DNA from: Cedecea neteri
GTDB taxonomy: Bacteria; Pseudomonadota; Gammaproteobacteria; Enterobacterales; Enterobacteriaceae
Assembly (NCBI RefSeq): GCF_000758305.1
Contig: NZ_CP009458.1
Location: 3,410,001 to 3,474,000 of the forward strand
Length of the DNA: 64,000 nucleotides
Direction: 5' to 3'
The notes under the pieces are model-generated. The model ran no database searches and was not told the origin of the DNA. It worked only from the letters and a program-made list of their open reading frames with translations. The position numbers and the translations under genes are program-made. Below, in pieces: positions 54,076-63,791 of this stretch. Numbering within the stretch: the first letter of the stretch is position 1; every line of letters begins with the position of its first letter.

Positions 54076-54570
54076 ATGCAAACCGCCACGCTTCAGCCTG
54101 CCGCCGTCCGTGACGTCTGGCGTCTGCTGAGTGAAATCAGTGATCCGGAAATCCCGGTGCTAACCATCACCGACCTCGGGATGGTGCGCAGCGTCGAGCA
54201 CCGCCCGGACGGCTGGCATATCGGTTTTACGCCAACCTATTCCGGCTGCCCGGCCACTGAATTTTTGCTGGCCGCCATCCGGGAAGCGCTGGAAGGCGCA
54301 AAGCTAAGCCCGGTGCATATCAGGCAGGTTTTGCATCCCGCCTGGACAACGGACTGGATGTCGCCGGAGGCTAAAACCCGGCTGCGTGAATACGGCATCA
54401 GCCCGCCGCAAGGGCATGCCTGCCACGCGACGGTCGCCGCCCAGGTAACCTGCCCCCGCTGCGGGAGCGAACACACGTCGCTCATCAGTGAATTCGGCTC
54501 CACGGCCTGTAAAGCGCTTTACCGCTGCAACAGCTGCCGGGAACCCTTTGATTACTTTAAATGTATTTGA
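54076..54570 (+). CDS. paaD: Fe-S assembly/maturation protein PaaD
   Basis: The 164-aa protein has a MIP18/DUF59 domain (LLSEISDPEIPVLTITDLGMVRSV, PTYSGCPATEFL) and a C-terminal zinc-ribbon-like region (CPRCGSEHTS...CKALYRCNSCREPF). It is needed for phenylacetyl-CoA epoxidase activity in cells, probably by helping cluster delivery to PaaE. ATG 54076 follows GGAGGAGAGG; the frame extending to 53932 lies inside paaC. Confidence 0.95.
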   Translation: MQTATLQPAAVRDVWRLLSEISDPEIPVLTITDLGMVRSVEHRPDGWHIGFTPTYSGCPATEFLLAAIREALEGAKLSPVHIRQVLHPAWTTDWMSPEAKTRLREYGISPPQGHACHATVAAQVTCPRCGSEHTSLISEFGSTACKALYRCNSCREPFDYFKCI

Positions 54571-54577
54571 GGATGCC

Positions 54578-55645
54578 ATGACAATGTTTCATTCCCTGAA
54601 AGTGGCACGCATCGAACCCGAAACCGCTGAGGCGGTGGCGATTACCTTTGCGGTGCCGGACGCGCTGCGCGGACAGTATCGCTTTCGCCCAGGGCAGCAT
54701 TTGACGCTTAAAGCCCGGCTGGGCGGGGAAGAGCTGCGCCGCTGCTATTCCATCTGTCGCGCTGAGAATCCCGGTGAAATCTGCGTGGCGGTAAAAGCCA
54801 TTGAAGGTGGCCGTTTTTCACAATACGCGGTCAGCGATTTAGCCGCCGGGATGTCGCTCGAAGTGATGGTGCCGCAGGGGACGTTCGGCTACCAGCCAGA
54901 AGCGGAAACGCGCGGGGACTATCTGGCGCTCGCCGTTGGCTCAGGCATTACACCGATGCTGGCCATTATCGGCGCCACGCTTGCTACCGAACCAGAAAGC
55001 AGCGTGACGCTGGTTTACGGCAACCGCAGCAGCGCCAGCATGATGTTCCGCCAGGCACTGGCCGACCTGAAAGACCGCTACCCGCAGCGCCTGCAGCTGA
55101 TTTACCTGTTCAGCCAGGAAAGGTCGGACAGCGACCTGCTCAGCGGCCGGCTGGACGGCGAAAAACTGAAACAGCTTGGCGACCATCTGCTGGACGTCAA
55201 AGGCTTTGACCGCACGTTTATCTGCGGCCCGCAAAGCATGATGCAGGCTACTGAAAGTGCGCTGAAAGACATGGGCGTCGCGCCGCAGGATATCTACCTC
55301 GAACATTTCAACACGCCGGGTATTTCGCCGGGGGCTCGCTCCCGTGCGCAGGCGGCGGGTAAAACCGTCACCCTACGCCAGGACGGCATGGATCGCCATA
55401 TTACCCTGACCGCCGGGGACGAAAGCATTCTCGACGCGGCCCTGCGTCAGGGGGCAGACCTGCCGTATGCCTGTAAAGGCGGCGTCTGCGCCACCTGCCG
55501 CTGCAAGGTGCTGCAGGGTGAGGTAGAAATGGGCGTCAACTACAGCCTGGAGCCGGATCAGCTGGCCGCAGGCTACGTGCTGAGCTGCCAGGCGCTGCCA
55601 AAGGGCGACGACGTGGTGCTCGACTTTGACGCGCAGGGGCTGTGA
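54578..55645 (+). CDS. paaE: Phenylacetyl-CoA epoxidase reductase
   Basis: The 355-aa reductase has an FAD domain (YRFRPGQHLTLKA, RRCYSICRA), an NAD-binding domain (GSGITPMLAIIGATL, FICGPQSMM) and a C-terminal plant-type 2Fe-2S domain with CKGGVCATCRCKV. It passes NADPH electrons to the PaaABC oxygenase. ATG 54578 matches the E. coli start. Its stop overlaps paaF (TGATG). Confidence 0.96.
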   Translation: MTMFHSLKVARIEPETAEAVAITFAVPDALRGQYRFRPGQHLTLKARLGGEELRRCYSICRAENPGEICVAVKAIEGGRFSQYAVSDLAAGMSLEVMVPQGTFGYQPEAETRGDYLALAVGSGITPMLAIIGATLATEPESSVTLVYGNRSSASMMFRQALADLKDRYPQRLQLIYLFSQERSDSDLLSGRLDGEKLKQLGDHLLDVKGFDRTFICGPQSMMQATESALKDMGVAPQDIYLEHFNTPGISPGARSRAQAAGKTVTLRQDGMDRHITLTAGDESILDAALRQGADLPYACKGGVCATCRCKVLQGEVEMGVNYSLEPDQLAAGYVLSCQALPKGDDVVLDFDAQGL

Positions 55646-56412
55646 TGAGCGAACTTCTTAGCCAGCAAAACGGCCGGGTGCTAACCCTGACGCTGAACCG
55701 CCCGCAGGCGCGAAACGCGCTCAACAACGCGTTGCTGACGTTGATTGCCGAAGCGCTAGACGCCGCGCAGCAGGACGCCTCCATCGGTGCCGTAGTTATT
55801 ACCGGCAACGAACGTTTTTTTGCTGCCGGAGCCGATCTCAAAGAGATGGCAAGCCGGGATATGCCCGCCACGCTCAACGATCCCCGGCCCCAGCTTTGGG
55901 CGCGCCTCGAGCGTTTTCCTAAACCCCTGATCGCCGCCGTGAACGGCTATGCGCTTGGGGCTGGCTGCGAGCTGGCGCTGCTGAGCGACATCATCGTAGC
56001 CGGGGATAACGCGCGCTTCGGCCTGCCGGAAATCACGCTGGGGATTATGCCCGGCGCGGGCGGCACGCAGCGGCTTATCCGCAGCGTAGGCAAAGCGCTG
56101 GCTTACCGAATGGTGCTGAGCGGCGAAGCTATCGACGCGGATCAGGCTTTACGCGCCGGGCTGGTTGCCGAAGTGCATCCCGCAGCCTTAACGCTTGAAT
56201 ACGCGCAAAAGCTTGCCGCCAGTATTGCTCGCCATGCGCCGCTTGCGCTGCAGGCCGCCAAAAATGCGCTTCAACAGGCACAAAACACGGGCCTGAGCCA
56301 GGGGCTGTTGCAGGAGCGCCAGCTGTTTACGCTGCTCGCCGCCACCGAAGATCGTCAGGAAGGCATCGCCGCTTTCCTGGAAAAACGACCTGCTGAATTC
56401 AAAGGACGTTAA
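55645..56412 (+). CDS. paaF: 2,3-dehydroadipyl-CoA hydratase
   Basis: The 255-aa crotonase-fold enzyme has RPQARNALN, GNERFFAAGADLKEM, the oxyanion-hole stretch NGYALGAGCELALLSD and GLPEITLGIMPGAGGTQRL. It hydrates 2,3-didehydroadipyl-CoA in the beta-oxidation steps. ATG 55645 shares bases with the paaE stop; the preceding GTG at 55642 is less likely. Confidence 0.95.
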   Translation: MSELLSQQNGRVLTLTLNRPQARNALNNALLTLIAEALDAAQQDASIGAVVITGNERFFAAGADLKEMASRDMPATLNDPRPQLWARLERFPKPLIAAVNGYALGAGCELALLSDIIVAGDNARFGLPEITLGIMPGAGGTQRLIRSVGKALAYRMVLSGEAIDADQALRAGLVAEVHPAALTLEYAQKLAASIARHAPLALQAAKNALQQAQNTGLSQGLLQERQLFTLLAATEDRQEGIAAFLEKRPAEFKGR

Positions 56413-56414
56413 TT

Positions 56415-57200
56415 ATGAGTTTTATTGTCAGCGATGTGCAAAGCGGGGTGATGACCCTGACCCTCAACCGCCCGGAGCGGCTGAACAGCTTCAACGACGA
56501 AATGCATCGCCAGCTGGCGGAAGTCCTTACTCAGGCCGAGCGGGACGAAACCATTCGCTGCCTGCTGATCACTGGCGCAGGGCGCGGCTTCTGCGCCGGG
56601 CAGGATCTCAACGACCGCAATGTTGACCCAAGCGGCGATGCGCCGGATCTCGGTTACTCGGTCGAAACGTTTTATAACCCGCTGCTGCGCCGCCTGGCGA
56701 AATTGCCAAAGCCGGTGATTGCGGCGGTTAACGGCGTGGCTGCCGGAGCCGGAGCCACGCTGGCGCTGGGCTGCGACTTGGTTATCGCCGCGCGTTCAGC
56801 AAAATTCATTATGTCGTTCAGCAAGCTGGGACTGGTACCCGACTGCGGCGGTACCTGGTTCTTGCCTCGCCTGACCGGGCGTGCGCGAGCCATGGGGCTG
56901 GCGTTGCTCGGCGACACGCTAACCGCGGAGCAGGCACATGAGTGGGGCATGATCTGGCAGGTCGTGGACGACGAACAGCTCAGCGATACCGCTCGCCAGT
57001 TGGCCTTGCACTTTGCTACCCAGCCGACCTTTGGCCTGGGGCTTATCAAGCAGGCGCTTTACGCCTCGGAAACCAACACCCTGGATGCCCAGCTCGACCT
57101 GGAGCGCGACTATCAGCGCCTGGCCGGCCGCAGCGAAGATTACCGTGAAGGGGTTTCGGCTTTTCTGGCGAAGCGCTCGGCCACCTTTAAGGGGAAATAA
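56415..57200 (+). CDS. paaG: Ring 1,2-epoxyphenylacetyl-CoA isomerase
   Basis: The 261-aa crotonase-fold isomerase has RPERLNSFND, GAGRGFCAGQDLNDR, NGVAAGAGATLALGCDLVI and LGLVPDCGGTWFLPRLTG. It converts the ring epoxide to oxepin-CoA and also isomerises later intermediates. It begins two bases after the paaF stop; PaaF and PaaG are paralogues. Confidence 0.95.
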   Translation: MSFIVSDVQSGVMTLTLNRPERLNSFNDEMHRQLAEVLTQAERDETIRCLLITGAGRGFCAGQDLNDRNVDPSGDAPDLGYSVETFYNPLLRRLAKLPKPVIAAVNGVAAGAGATLALGCDLVIAARSAKFIMSFSKLGLVPDCGGTWFLPRLTGRARAMGLALLGDTLTAEQAHEWGMIWQVVDDEQLSDTARQLALHFATQPTFGLGLIKQALYASETNTLDAQLDLERDYQRLAGRSEDYREGVSAFLAKRSATFKGK

Positions 57201-57202
57201 GC

Positions 57203-58627
57203 ATGTTAACTCCTGAGGCCGTGATTGCGGTGATTGGCAGCGGCACCATGGGCGCAGGTATTGCCCAGGTGGCCGCCAGTGCGGGTCATACGGTGTGGCT
57301 GTACGACATTCAGCCCGGTGCGGCGAAGCGCGCGATTGACGGGATTGATACCGCGCTCAGTGCCCGCGTAGCGAAAGGCAAACTTGATGAGGCTGTTCGT
57401 CAGTCAACGCTTGCCCGGCTGCATCCAGCGGAAACGCTGGCTGATTTGGCTCAGGCCGCGCTGGTGATTGAGGCCGCCGCCGAACAAATTGACGTCAAGC
57501 AGGCCATCTTCCGCGATTTAGCGGCGGTCTGCGCCGCTGATACCGTCTTTGCCAGCAATACCTCATCCATTTCTATCACCGCCATCGCCAGCGGCATCAG
57601 CCACCCGGCGCGCGTGGTCGGCCTGCATTTCTTTAACCCTGCGCCGGTGATGAAACTGGTCGAAGTGGTCAGCGGCCTGGAAACCTCCCCGGAGATTGCC
57701 GATCGGCTTTGCGAACTGGCGCTGCGCTGGGGAAAACAGCCGGTGCGCTGCCATTCTACGCCGGGATTTATAGTCAATCGCGTGGCACGGCCTTTTTATG
57801 CCGAAGCCTGGCGCGCGCTGGAGGAGCAGGTTGCCCCGGCGGCGGCTATTGATGCCGCATTACGCGACGGGGCGGGCTTCCCGATGGGGCCGCTGGCGTT
57901 AACGGATCTGATCGGTCAGGACGTTAACTTCGCGGTCACCTGCTCGGTGTTTAACGCCTTTTGGCAGGAGCGCCGGTTCCTGCCTTCTCTCGCCCAGCAG
58001 GAACTGGTGCTTGGCAAACGGCTGGGCAAGAAAACCGGGCAGGGCGTTTACCGCTGGCCGCTTGAGGTGCAGCCGGAATATCAGCCTCAGGTCCCTGCCG
58101 AACTGGCGGCTAAACAGGTCACGCAGTCCGGTAAAACCCTCGACATTGACGGCATCGTTGTCGCCATAACCAGTGGCATGACGGCCACCGCCATGTCGGC
58201 CGAGCTGAAACGCCCGGTGGTGTTGCGGGACAGACTCGCCGAGGTTGCTCTGGAAGTGCTGGCGCCTTCGGCTTCAGTCACGCCGCAGCAGTTGGAGAAG
58301 GTCATTCATTACTTCCAGCAGCAGGGCAAACAGGTGCTGGTGATTAACGACTATCCCGGCATGCTGGCCTGGCGCACCGTGGCGATGCTCGCCAACGAGG
58401 CGCTGGACGCGCTGCAGAAAGGCGTGGCTGCGGAAGCCGACATCGATACCGCGATGCAGCTCGGCGTGAACTATCCGCACGGGCCGCTGGCCTGGGGAGC
58501 CCGGCTGGGTTGGCAAAACATCCTGACGCTGCTGGAAAATCTGCAGCGCCATTACGGCGAAGAACGCTACCGCCCGACCTCTTTACTGCGCCAGCGCGCG
58601 CTGCTGGAGAACCAACATGAGCACTAA
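57203..58627 (+). CDS. paaH: 3-hydroxyadipyl-CoA dehydrogenase
   Basis: The 474-aa protein has an N-terminal Rossmann domain (IGSGTMGAGIAQVAASAGH) and two C-terminal 3-hydroxyacyl-CoA dehydrogenase domains (TPGFIVNRVARPFYAEAWRALEE and GMLAWRTVAMLANEALDAL). It oxidises 3-hydroxyadipyl-CoA with NAD. It begins two bases after paaG and overlaps paaI by 11 bases. Confidence 0.95.
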   Translation: MLTPEAVIAVIGSGTMGAGIAQVAASAGHTVWLYDIQPGAAKRAIDGIDTALSARVAKGKLDEAVRQSTLARLHPAETLADLAQAALVIEAAAEQIDVKQAIFRDLAAVCAADTVFASNTSSISITAIASGISHPARVVGLHFFNPAPVMKLVEVVSGLETSPEIADRLCELALRWGKQPVRCHSTPGFIVNRVARPFYAEAWRALEEQVAPAAAIDAALRDGAGFPMGPLALTDLIGQDVNFAVTCSVFNAFWQERRFLPSLAQQELVLGKRLGKKTGQGVYRWPLEVQPEYQPQVPAELAAKQVTQSGKTLDIDGIVVAITSGMTATAMSAELKRPVVLRDRLAEVALEVLAPSASVTPQQLEKVIHYFQQQGKQVLVINDYPGMLAWRTVAMLANEALDALQKGVAAEADIDTAMQLGVNYPHGPLAWGARLGWQNILTLLENLQRHYGEERYRPTSLLRQRALLENQHEH

Positions 58628-59042
58628 CGCCTGGGATAACGCCCGCCTGATGTACGCGCGGGACAACTGCGCCAGACAGATGGGCATTGAAGTGGTTGAG
58701 ATGGGTGACGGTTTTGCGCTGCTCACCATGACTATCACCGAGGCCATGCTCAACGGGCACCAGACCTGCCACGGCGGGCAGCTGTTTACGCTCGCCGATA
58801 CTGCCTTTGCCTACGCCTGCAACAGCCAGGGGCTGGCGGCGGTGGCTTCCGGCTGCAGCATTGAATTTCTGCGCCCCGGCAAGGCCGGCGATCGGCTGAA
58901 AGCGGTGGCCAGGGTGCGCCAGCAGGGGCGACAGACCGGCGTCTACGACATCGAAATTATTAATCAGGACGAGAAGACGCTGGCGCTGTTTCGCGGCCGC
59001 GCTCATCGCATTGGTACGACGGTTTCAGGAGAAAAATTATGA
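58617..59042 (+). CDS. paaI: Hydroxyphenylacetyl-CoA thioesterase
   Basis: The 141-aa hotdog-fold thioesterase has the active-site stretch CHGGQLFTLADTAFAYACNS and SIEFLRPGKAGDRL. It hydrolyses dead-end ring-hydroxylated phenylacetyl-CoA to release CoA. It overlaps paaH by 11 bases and paaJ by an ATGA. Confidence 0.95.
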   Translation: MSTNAWDNARLMYARDNCARQMGIEVVEMGDGFALLTMTITEAMLNGHQTCHGGQLFTLADTAFAYACNSQGLAAVASGCSIEFLRPGKAGDRLKAVARVRQQGRQTGVYDIEIINQDEKTLALFRGRAHRIGTTVSGEKL

Positions 59043-60247
59043 GTCAGGCTTTTATTTGCGATGGCGTACGCACCCCGATTGGGCGTTACGGCGGTGCGCT
59101 TTCGAGCGTGCGTGCGGATGATCTGGCCGCGCTGCCGCTAAAGGCGCTGCTGGCGCGCTACCCCAATCTCGACTGGAGCGCCGTCGATGACGTGATTTTT
59201 GGCTGCGCGAACCAGGCCGGGGAAGACAACCGCGACGTGGCGCGCATGGCGACGCTGCTGGCCGGTTTACCTCAGGGCGTACCGGGCACCACGATCAATC
59301 GCCTGTGCGGCTCCGGGCTGGATGCCGTGGGCTTTGCGGCTCGTGCCATCAAAGCCGGCGATGCTCAGTTAATGCTGGCAGGTGGGGTGGAATCCATGTC
59401 CCGTGCGCCGTTTGTAATGGGCAAGGCCAGCTCGCCGTTCCAGCGCCAGGCCGAGATGTTTGACACCACCATTGGCTGGCGTTTTGTGAACCCGCTCATG
59501 GCGGCGCAATTTGGTACTGACAGCATGCCGGAAACGGCAGAGAATGTAGCGGAATTGTTAAAAATAAGCCGCGAGGACCAGGACCGGTTTGCGTTTCGCA
59601 GTCAGCAGCGTACCGCTCTCGCGCAGCAGAAAGGCATTCTGGCTGAAGAAATTGTGCCGGTCACGCTAAGCGGCCGCAAAGGTGCCGTGACGGAAGTAAG
59701 GGAAGACGAACACCCGCGTGCAGAAACCACGCTTGAGCAACTGGCGGCGCTAAAAACCCCGTTCCGTGCGAACGGCGTCGTAACGGCGGGGAATGCTTCC
59801 GGCGTGAACGACGGGGCGGCGGCACTGATTATCGCCAGTGAAGTCGCCGCGCTGCAGCACGGCCTGACGCCTAAGGCGCGCATTGTCGCCATGGCGACGG
59901 CGGGCGTAGAGCCTCGCCTGATGGGGCTGGGGCCGGTGCCTGCAGTGCGTAAAGTGCTGGAAATGACCGGGCTAAGCATCCACGACATGGATCTGATTGA
60001 ACTTAACGAAGCCTTCGCCGCGCAGGCGCTCGGCGTGCTTCGCCAACTGGGGCTTCCGGATGATGCCCCGCATGTGAATCCTAACGGCGGCGCGATTGCC
60101 TTAGGACACCCGCTGGGGATGAGCGGAGCCAGACTGGCGTTAACGGCCAGCCTGGAGCTGCACCGGCGCGGCGGGCGGTATGCCCTTTGCACCATGTGTA
60201 TCGGTGTGGGTCAGGGCATTGCCCTGGTCCTTGAGCGTGTGAGCTAG
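59039..60247 (+). CDS. paaJ: 3-oxoadipyl-CoA/3-oxo-5,6-dehydrosuberyl-CoA thiolase
   Basis: The 402-aa thiolase has the acyl-binding cysteine in NRLCGSGLDAVG, LNEAFAAQALGV, the histidine in GGAIALGHPLGMSG and the second cysteine in CTMCIGVGQGIAL. It acts twice in the pathway, releasing acetyl-CoA and finally succinyl-CoA. It is the tenth gene of the operon and overlaps paaI by four bases. Confidence 0.96.
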   Translation: MSQAFICDGVRTPIGRYGGALSSVRADDLAALPLKALLARYPNLDWSAVDDVIFGCANQAGEDNRDVARMATLLAGLPQGVPGTTINRLCGSGLDAVGFAARAIKAGDAQLMLAGGVESMSRAPFVMGKASSPFQRQAEMFDTTIGWRFVNPLMAAQFGTDSMPETAENVAELLKISREDQDRFAFRSQQRTALAQQKGILAEEIVPVTLSGRKGAVTEVREDEHPRAETTLEQLAALKTPFRANGVVTAGNASGVNDGAAALIIASEVAALQHGLTPKARIVAMATAGVEPRLMGLGPVPAVRKVLEMTGLSIHDMDLIELNEAFAAQALGVLRQLGLPDDAPHVNPNGGAIALGHPLGMSGARLALTASLELHRRGGRYALCTMCIGVGQGIALVLERVS

Positions 60248-60270
60248 TCAAACCTGCGAGTACCCTAATA

Positions 60271-61587
60271 ATGATAACCTCTGAAACCAAGCTGGAACCG
60301 ATTGAAACCGCATCGCTGGATGAACTCCAGGCCCTGCAAACGCAGCGCCTGAAATGGACGTTGAACCATGCCTACAGCAACGTCCCGATGTACAAGCGCA
60401 AATTTGACGCCGTGGGCGTACACCCTGACGATTTTAAAGAGCTGAAAGACATTCGCCTGTTCCCTTGCACCACCAAGCAGGATCTGCGCGATAACTATCC
60501 TTTTGACACTTTTGCGGTGCCAATGGAGCAGGTCGTTCGCATCCATGCTTCCTCTGGTACTACAGGTAAACCTACGGTCGTGGGCTACACCCAAAACGAC
60601 ATTGATACCTGGGCTAACCTCGTGGCGCGCTCGCTGCGTGCCGCAGGCGGAACGCCGAAAGACAAAATTCATGTCTCCTACGGCTATGGGCTATTTACTG
60701 GCGGGCTGGGGGCGCACTACGGCGCAGAACGCCTCGGGGCGACAGTGATCCCGATGTCCGGCGGCCAGACGGAAAAACAGGCGCAGCTGATCCGTGATTT
60801 TAAACCGGACATGATCATGGTCACGCCGTCCTGGTGCCTGAACCTGATTGAAGAGCTGGAGCGCCAGATGGGCGGCGACGCCAGCGGCTGTTCGCTGCGT
60901 GTTGGCGTTTTTGGTGCTGAGCCGTGGACCAAAGCCATGCGAGCGGAAATTGAACGTCGCTTAGGGATTACAGCGCTGGACATTTACGGCCTGTCGGAAG
61001 TGATGGGGCCGGGCGTGGCGATGGAGTGCCTGGAGTCGCGCGATGGCCCGACGATTTGGGAAGACCATTTCTACCCGGAAATCGTTGATCCGCAGAGCGG
61101 CGTCCCGCTGGACGACGGTGAGCAAGGCGAACTGCTGTTCACCACGCTGACCAAAGAGGCGCTGCCGGTGATCCGCTACCGCACCCGCGATCTCACACGC
61201 CTGCTGCCGGGCAGCGCTCGTACCATGCGTCGTATGGACCAGATTACCGGTCGTTCAGACGATATGCTGATTATCCGAGGCGTGAATGTGTTCCCGTCCC
61301 AGCTGGAAGAGGAGATCCTGAAGTTCCAGCACCTGGCTCCGCATTATCAGCTGGAGGTGCATCGTCGCGGCCACCTGGATACCCTGGCGATCAAGGTGGA
61401 ACTGAAGGAGAGCAGCCTGTATCTCAGCCACGAACAGCGCTGCGCGGTTTGCCACGAGCTGCGCCACCGCATTAAGTCGATGGTGGGGATTTCAACGGAT
61501 ATCACCATTGTGAACTGCGGCAGCCTGCCGCGCTCGGAAGGAAAGGCTATCCGGGTTTGCGATCTTCGTCAGGCGGCGAATCATTAA
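60271..61587 (+). CDS. paaK: Phenylacetate-CoA ligase
   Basis: The 438-aa adenylate-forming ligase has the P-loop-like SSGTTGKPTVVGY, DIYGLSEVMGPGVAME and RYRTRDLTRLLPG. It activates phenylacetate with ATP and CoA, the first committed step. It is the last gene of the operon and is followed by a terminator. paaX and paaY, next in E. coli, are absent here. Confidence 0.97.
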   Translation: MITSETKLEPIETASLDELQALQTQRLKWTLNHAYSNVPMYKRKFDAVGVHPDDFKELKDIRLFPCTTKQDLRDNYPFDTFAVPMEQVVRIHASSGTTGKPTVVGYTQNDIDTWANLVARSLRAAGGTPKDKIHVSYGYGLFTGGLGAHYGAERLGATVIPMSGGQTEKQAQLIRDFKPDMIMVTPSWCLNLIEELERQMGGDASGCSLRVGVFGAEPWTKAMRAEIERRLGITALDIYGLSEVMGPGVAMECLESRDGPTIWEDHFYPEIVDPQSGVPLDDGEQGELLFTTLTKEALPVIRYRTRDLTRLLPGSARTMRRMDQITGRSDDMLIIRGVNVFPSQLEEEILKFQHLAPHYQLEVHRRGHLDTLAIKVELKESSLYLSHEQRCAVCHELRHRIKSMVGISTDITIVNCGSLPRSEGKAIRVCDLRQAANH

Positions 61588-61610
61588 TCGTCCGTGACGG
61601 TATCACTGAG

Positions 61611-61644
61611 CGTGCCGGTGAATCATCTTTCCCCGGCACGTTTT
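61611..61644 (+). terminator. Terminator of the paa operon
   Basis: CGTGCCGG (61611-61618) pairs with CCGGCACG (61633-61640) and is followed by TTTT, 24 bases past the paaK stop. Confidence 0.8.
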
Positions 61645-61656
61645 GCCTTGCTGCAC

Positions 61657-62748
61657 TCAGTTAAACGACTCACCCAGGGTCAGCATCAGACGGTTAGCCC
61701 ACGCAAAAAAGGCCGTGGACTGCACCAAATCCAGCAGCTCAAGCTCGCTTAACCCCAGTTCTCTCAGGGCGTGTATCTGTTGCGCATTAGCGCTAGCCGG
61801 GGTGGTAGATAGCGCCGCCGAAAAGTTAATTTCCGCCTGCCAACGGGGTGATTGCCCGTCGCTCAGCGTCCCGCCCGGCTCAATGGCAAGCAGACGTTCT
61901 ATCGCTTCGTTATGTTTTGACAGCTGGCTGGCCTTGCGGGCGTGCACGGAGGCGCAGTAAATGCAGCCGTTGATCTTGCTGGCAACCGTGGCGGCAAGTT
62001 CGCGCTCGGCACGAGGCAAACCGCCCGGCGTGTAGAAAATGCCTTTGTCGGTAAGCGTGCGCTGCTCCAGCACCGGCAGGTTACGTCCCAGCAGGCGGAA
62101 ATAATCGGAGTCCTGGTGCCCGAAGCGTTTCAGAGTTTCCTGCTGTTCCGGGCCGTATTCCGCGTAAGGCAGGGCGGCTATCCAGGGTTCCCAGTTAAGC
62201 TCGGCCTGGGTAAACGTCACCGGGGCGGATTTGCCGCTGGCGGTTAACGGCTGGCGGTGCCACTCTCCGGCTGCCGGAATGCGCACCTGCTCACCGTCTA
62301 CCGTCTGGCCGCCAATCAGGTGCAGCCCTCGCAGCAGGCGACTCTGGAAGGAAACGAAGCCAACAATCTGTGACAGTGTCACCACCTCTTCTTCACTAAA
62401 GCCAACCTGAATCAGCACTTTGACATCCTGCGGGCCCGCCTGCACTGGCTGGAAACTCAGCCTCTCAGCATGATGGAGCAAAGTGCTAAAACGTTCGCTG
62501 GCGGGTTTGCCTGCCAGACGCTGGGTATAATGGTCGGTAAGCTGGGCATCGTCGTGCCATTCCGCCACTCGCCTGGCGAGATGTAGCCTCTCCACTAGAG
62601 TCAGGCCACTTGAGCTGGCCTCGCCGAAAAGCGCCTCATAGCTGCCCTGCGCGTGGGTTGTTGCCGCTTCGCGGATTTCCCGCGCTTCGGCCAGCGCGGT
62701 GCCGGGAATAATGTCTGCCAGGTGATTGAGCAGATCCGAGTGACTCAT
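61657..62748 (-). CDS. CMD-domain (alkylhydroperoxidase-like) protein
   Basis: The 363-aa protein has a C-terminal carboxymuconolactone-decarboxylase/AhpD-type motif with paired cysteines (NGCIYCASVHARKASQLSKHNEA), and a second related half around EEVVTLSQIVGFVSFQSRLLRGL. It matches the paired CMD-domain proteins found beside luciferase-like monooxygenases. It might remove peroxides or organic hydroperoxides formed by the partner. It overlaps the upstream LLM gene by ATGA. Confidence 0.85.
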   Translation of the reverse strand: MSHSDLLNHLADIIPGTALAEAREIREAATTHAQGSYEALFGEASSSGLTLVERLHLARRVAEWHDDAQLTDHYTQRLAGKPASERFSTLLHHAERLSFQPVQAGPQDVKVLIQVGFSEEEVVTLSQIVGFVSFQSRLLRGLHLIGGQTVDGEQVRIPAAGEWHRQPLTASGKSAPVTFTQAELNWEPWIAALPYAEYGPEQQETLKRFGHQDSDYFRLLGRNLPVLEQRTLTDKGIFYTPGGLPRAERELAATVASKINGCIYCASVHARKASQLSKHNEAIERLLAIEPGGTLSDGQSPRWQAEINFSAALSTTPASANAQQIHALRELGLSELELLDLVQSTAFFAWANRLMLTLGESFN

Positions 62749-63791
62749 AATGACTCCTTAGACAATGACGAGGTAGAGGTTGGGCGGGCGCTGCTGCGAA
62801 CCCAGCCGAGCGCCGGGGCAACTTGCTGCGCGAGCAGTTCGATGGAACGCAAAATGTAAGCGTGCGGCGGATCGATGGAATGCACCTGGAACGAAAGGTC
62901 GGTCACGCGCTGGAGCGTGCTGTCGCGCGTCAGGGAAGCAATGACCTGCTGCGGCGTGCCCAGGTGAACGTCAAACGAGGCAATATGGCTATCCAGCGTA
63001 TCACCCAGCACGGGATGCCCTTGCGCCCGGTGCTGTTCTGCCTGCTGGCGCAGCCCTTTGGCCGCCAGTTGCCTTGCCAGCTCGCCGTCGTCGGTGACAA
63101 AACCTGTTCTGGAGCCCAGGATGCGAGGTTCAACGCCCTCGGGCAAGGCGTCCAGATAGGCATCGATGATCGGGTTTTGTATCTCATCCAGTGGGGTATC
63201 CAGCGCATCAGCCGGGCGAGGTTGAGTGCGGGAAAGCATCAGCCCGTCGCCCGCTTTTCCTGCCCGTGCGCCGCCGTCAACGGAAAACGTCGCCTGCCAG
63301 ATGCGGTTTTTTAGCTGCGGAGAGGCCGGGTAAAGATGATTATCCGTGCCTGCAAGCGGCTCGTCGTTCAGGGCTGAGCGGAGTAATGCGAGGTTGTCGG
63401 CGTAAGTTTTTCCCCTTTCCGCGCTTTGTAGCCCAAATGCCGGAAAGGAGCCCGGTGTGCCGCCTGAGCCGACGCCAAGTTCAAAGCGTCCGCCGCTAAG
63501 CAGATCCAGGACAACCGCGTCTTCGGCCACGCGTAGCGCGGATTCCATCGGCAGGGTAATAATCCCTGTGCCAAGGCGTATGCGCCGGGTATGCGCCGCC
63601 ACGTGGCTCAGAAAGACCAGCGGGGCGGGCAGGCCGCCTTCGGCTTCGTGGAAGTGGTGCTGCGCCACCCAGGCAGCGTCAAAGCCGTGCCATTCGGCGT
63701 GAATAATTTGCTCCGTTGCCAGCCGGTAGCGCTCGGCGGCCGGGGTGTGGTCAAGCAGGCGGGTAAAAAAGCCCAGTCGTTTGATGGTCAT
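62745..63791 (-). CDS. Luciferase-like flavin-dependent monooxygenase
   Basis: The 348-aa LLM-class TIM-barrel protein shows KRLGFFTRLLDHTPAAERYRLATEQ, AWVAQHHFHEAEGGLPAP, and LLSGGRFELGVGSGGTPG. These use reduced FMN to oxidise substrates such as sulfonates or amines. The substrate is unknown. It overlaps both neighbours by four bases, so it is mid-operon between an ABC transporter and the CMD protein. Confidence 0.9.
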   Translation of the reverse strand: MTIKRLGFFTRLLDHTPAAERYRLATEQIIHAEWHGFDAAWVAQHHFHEAEGGLPAPLVFLSHVAAHTRRIRLGTGIITLPMESALRVAEDAVVLDLLSGGRFELGVGSGGTPGSFPAFGLQSAERGKTYADNLALLRSALNDEPLAGTDNHLYPASPQLKNRIWQATFSVDGGARAGKAGDGLMLSRTQPRPADALDTPLDEIQNPIIDAYLDALPEGVEPRILGSRTGFVTDDGELARQLAAKGLRQQAEQHRAQGHPVLGDTLDSHIASFDVHLGTPQQVIASLTRDSTLQRVTDLSFQVHSIDPPHAYILRSIELLAQQVAPALGWVRSSARPTSTSSLSKESL